17,953 nucleotides of DNA from an uncultured Coriobacteriaceae bacterium (GTDB taxonomy: Bacteria > Actinomycetota > Coriobacteriia > Coriobacteriales > Atopobiaceae), in NCBI GenBank assembly GCA_900551595.1, contig URWR01000016.1, positions 1 to 17,953 on the forward strand, written 5' to 3'. Of this stretch, positions 15,842 to 17,953 are shown in pieces. The notes beneath the pieces were generated by a model. It saw nothing but the letters and a program-made list of their open reading frames with translations, made no database searches and had not been told where the DNA came from. The position numbers were made by a program, and so were the translations under genes. Numbering within the stretch: the stretch's first letter is position 1; every line of letters begins with the position of its first letter.

Positions 15842-15869
15842 AGGCATGCTAGTTTCTGGCATGCCTTTT
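15842..15869 (+). terminator. Intrinsic terminator after the PurF-like gene
   Basis: AGGCATGC (15842-15849) pairs with GCATGCCT (15859-15866) around a 9-base loop, followed directly by TTTT. It lies 38 bases after the stop codon and separates this transcript from the pectinesterase gene. Confidence 0.75.
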
Positions 15870-15909
15870 CGCGTATGTAACGACGTGTTCTTTTGCCGCT
15901 CGGAAGCAA

Positions 15910-15943
15910 TACAATAAAAACCTATGTGCAGTGTAGTAACACT
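15910..15943 (+). promoter_or_regulatory. Possible promoter region of the pectinesterase gene
   Basis: TACAAT (15910-15915) is a good -10-like hexamer, but no good -35 box is found at the right distance. Fifteen bases downstream, AGTGT (15930-15934) and ACACT (15939-15943) form a small inverted repeat that could be an operator near the transcription start. The remaining bases between the terminator and the GTG start show nothing else. Confidence 0.3.
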
Positions 15944-15992
15944 TCTGCTACGCATACGAGAGGCAAGGTTTGTATAAGAGAGGTGGTCGTGC

Positions 15993-17843
15993 GTGAACGT
16001 TTGCACGAAGCGTAGGTTTGGGCTTGTTGCAATTGCCTTGATGGGCGTAGCTTTAGTGCTGTCGCTTATGAGGCTTCCGGGTACTGTTCTTGCTGATGAG
16101 AATTCAAATCCTGCAGATGTGACGTGGAACTTTAATCCCAATGTGTCTTCGGATTTGGCAGATATTGCTTTTGAGGGCGACGTAGGTAATTGGCAAGACA
16201 TTCATATTGATGCTACCAATGGAAAGTTTAGTCCCCGTACCGACAATGGGGATACACAGGTCAACTCAGGTACAACACTGAGCTTATCTGCAGAGGAAAG
16301 CGAGTATGGGGCAACGCTCACGCTAACTGGAAATGGGGCAGTGCCGGGTGTTTCGTGTGCGTGCGATGGCAAGGATATACAAGGGAAGGTTTCTGGCAAG
16401 AGTATCTCCTTTGAGATTCCTGAATCAGGAGGAGACATTAACCTCACCTTTAATTCCAATTCATACCTCTTTTCTATGAGCCTTACGTATATCGTTCCGT
16501 TTCCTGGTGATCCTACAGACGTTGCTGTAAAAGACACCACATGGGATTTAAGTAATCTCAGTGAGACAGGCCAATCTTTCCAAGATATTGGAATCCAGCG
16601 CGGCGAAGTTGATGGCCTTAAGATTGATGCTTCTGGGAGCGAAGCCAAATTTGATCCTCGAGAGGGAGATACACAAGTAAATGCTAATACCGTAATTTAT
16701 GTCCCTATTGCTCAGTCCGCGTATGGTGCAACTCTTACGATTTCAGGACAGGGTGGTTCGGTAACGGTAAAAGTTGACGATAAAGATGTCAGCTTCAATA
16801 CACCTATTGACCTCTCAACCACCGAAAATGCTCACTACGTTGCAATTAGTTTCGGAGGTTCTGGCAGCAGCTTTATCACGGCTCTCTCTGTAGATTATGC
16901 AGAAGATACCAGCACGTACCCTGGTACGCCAGACGTCTCTGCAACTGATACCACCTGGGACCTTACCGGCACAGATGCCGATGCAATTCAAAATGCACGT
17001 GGTGACTATGAGAACCTTCGGATAGATGCACTATCCGGAAAATTTGACCCGCGTGAATCAAATACACAAGTAAATCCTGGAACGGTCATTTATGTTCCTA
17101 TTGCAGCAGATGCTCAGGGTGCTATCTTGCGTATTGAGGGCAATAACAACGGCAATCTTGATATCACCCTCGATGATAGTTTGTTAGGTGGAAACATCGA
17201 GCATGAGTCGGTTTCGCTTGGTCGTGACATTGCTATAGATGCAACTAACACACACTACGTGGCCTTAACTTTCTCTGGTGGCAATGGTAATAGTCCAAGT
17301 TGCTACCTCTCGTCTATCTCGGTGGATTATGGTTCAGACAAAACTGAGTCCTACCATGTGGTCACTGTGGGCACGAATGGTGACTACCAAACCATTAATG
17401 AAGCACTGGCGGATAATGACTCTTCTTTGAAGGACCACCTTGTTCTTTCTATTGCACCAGGCTCATATAACGAGCGTGTGATTATCGATAAAGAGGGCGT
17501 TATCTTCCAAAATGCCGATGAAACAAACGAGCACCCTGTCATTATCCACGCTGCCTATTACTCGTCTAACACGTGGGATACTGATGGAACCTACCTCCCG
17601 CAAGACAAGTTTGACCTTGGCACCAACGAATGCGCTACCGTATTGGTAAGAGCATCGGGTAAGGGTTTCTCGGCTCGCGGTATTACCTTCCAGAATGACT
17701 ACAACCTCGAAGGTTATGGGCACACAGGAGAAGATGATCAAACACCCGCGGTAGCCTTCTGCTCTAATGCCGATAAAATCGATTTTGTCGACTGCAGCTT
17801 TATTGGTCGTCAGGATACGCTCTACCTCATGGGGGGTGGGTAA
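15993..17843 (+). CDS. Secreted pectinesterase, frame interrupted within the catalytic domain
   Basis: The enzyme would demethylate pectin outside the cell. Residues 1-34 form a Sec signal peptide with likely cleavage after VLA. Three related beta-rich modules follow (about 41-167, 180-302, 318-446). The catalytic beta-helix begins near 455 with VVTVGTNGDYQTINEAL and includes GFSARGITFQN (558-568) and GRQDTLYL (605-612), carrying the first catalytic Asp. The frame then ends at TAA 17841-17843 after MGGG. The rest of the domain continues in another frame from 17842. A run of six G at 17831-17836 is the likely break, since one G fewer restores the frame. GTG 15993 is preceded by AGAGGTGG. A carbohydrate enzyme is unlike the other genes here and could be acquired, although base composition is not obviously different. 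Confidence 0.88.
   Translation: MNVCTKRRFGLVAIALMGVALVLSLMRLPGTVLADENSNPADVTWNFNPNVSSDLADIAFEGDVGNWQDIHIDATNGKFSPRTDNGDTQVNSGTTLSLSAEESEYGATLTLTGNGAVPGVSCACDGKDIQGKVSGKSISFEIPESGGDINLTFNSNSYLFSMSLTYIVPFPGDPTDVAVKDTTWDLSNLSETGQSFQDIGIQRGEVDGLKIDASGSEAKFDPREGDTQVNANTVIYVPIAQSAYGATLTISGQGGSVTVKVDDKDVSFNTPIDLSTTENAHYVAISFGGSGSSFITALSVDYAEDTSTYPGTPDVSATDTTWDLTGTDADAIQNARGDYENLRIDALSGKFDPRESNTQVNPGTVIYVPIAADAQGAILRIEGNNNGNLDITLDDSLLGGNIEHESVSLGRDIAIDATNTHYVALTFSGGNGNSPSCYLSSISVDYGSDKTESYHVVTVGTNGDYQTINEALADNDSSLKDHLVLSIAPGSYNERVIIDKEGVIFQNADETNEHPVIIHAAYYSSNTWDTDGTYLPQDKFDLGTNECATVLVRASGKGFSARGITFQNDYNLEGYGHTGEDDQTPAVAFCSNADKIDFVDCSFIGRQDTLYLMGGG
16113..17330 (+). repeat. Three tandem modules in the pectinesterase N-terminal half
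   Basis: Each module of about 125 residues begins with a TW(N/D)(F/L) motif, contains KID/HIDA then K-F-x-PR and TQVN, a valine/isoleucine-rich strand, GATL or GAIL, and (modules 2 and 3) ends HYVA-x-(S/T)F...S(V)DY. Modules 2 and 3 are the most alike (VIYVPIA in both), and module 1 is more divergent. They are probably carbohydrate- or surface-binding beta-sandwiches. Confidence 0.75.
17831..17836 (+). other. Run of six G at the pectinesterase frameshift
   Basis: The G6 tract begins with the G of an ATG codon, and the in-frame stop comes 4 bases after it. Removal of one G gives LMGVGNRASLTNCYIEGTVD, which reads straight through into the next conserved pectinesterase block. Such a tract is prone both to replication slippage and to sequencing error. 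Confidence 0.7.
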
Positions 17844-17953
17844 CCGTGCATCGCTTACCAACTGCTACATTGAGGGCACGGTAGACTTCATCTTTGGTGA
17901 CGCCGACGCCTATTTCAATGGCTGCTCTATCCACATGGCTTCATTCCCTGGAC
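17842..17953 (+). CDS. Pectinesterase continuation in shifted frame (3' end outside window)
   Basis: The frame starting at 17842 encodes NRASLTNCYIEGTVDFIFG and onward to the window edge without a stop. EGTVDFIFGDA is the strongest signature of pectinesterases and contains the second catalytic Asp. There is no start codon or ribosome site of its own, so it belongs to the gene interrupted upstream. The third catalytic residue (Arg of the LGRPW block) is expected beyond the window. Confidence 0.85.

Noticed and set aside
1..17953. CRISPR arrays, tRNA or rRNA genes, insertion sequences
   Set aside because: No regularly spaced direct repeats, cloverleaf-like segments, transposase frames or flanking terminal repeats were seen by eye.

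Overview
The window is bacterial, gene-dense, roughly half G+C and uses ATG and GTG starts with clear Shine-Dalgarno sites. The gene families and protein sequences look most like the actinobacterial class Coriobacteriia (a lower-GC member such as a Cryptobacterium-like organism). This is pattern recognition, not a database match. No rRNA, tRNA or CRISPR array was seen, and no gene-free stretch exceeds about 260 bases.

Region 1 (1-5407) is housekeeping and one-carbon/folate metabolism. The 3' end of valS runs convergently into bioY (minus strand, biotin uptake), and the two stop codons overlap. bioY is divergent from the 5-formyl-THF cyclo-ligase gene, with only 35 bases between the start codons. 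A tight plus-strand operon follows: fchA, a folD-like gene, folE and folC, with junctions of 2 bases or overlapping start/stop codons. The FolD-like protein lacks the Lys and Gln needed for cyclohydrolase activity, and its neighbour FchA belongs to a family that can supply that reaction, so the pair looks like a split form of bifunctional FolD.

Region 2 (5408-13841) is a peptide-type ABC transporter locus: a Tat/lipoprotein substrate-binding protein, a perfect 14-bp stem-loop, an N-acyl-D-amino-acid deacylase, a beta-lactamase-fold serine hydrolase, two permeases and ATPase genes, ended by a strong terminator. The two enzymes sit between the binding protein and the permeases, which suggests uptake and cytosolic breakdown of D-amino-acid-containing or N-acylated peptides, possibly from peptidoglycan. 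The first ATPase gene (dppD-like) is split into two ORFs overlapping at ATGA. The Walker B/D-loop segment is present in both pieces with almost entirely different codons, which indicates a chimeric junction between two paralogues rather than a simple frameshift.

Region 3 (13842-15869) holds a small membrane protein with a double zinc ribbon and, 9 bases later, a PurF-like phosphoribosyltransferase. The latter has lost the N-terminal Cys nucleophile and other glutaminase residues but keeps the PRPP loop and the cysteines expected for an Fe-S cluster. A terminator follows.

Region 4 (15870-17953) is a secreted pectinesterase with three tandem N-terminal beta-type modules and a C-terminal catalytic domain. 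The reading frame is broken at a run of six G residues between the two catalytic Asp motifs. Removing one G restores the family sequence, which continues past the window edge.
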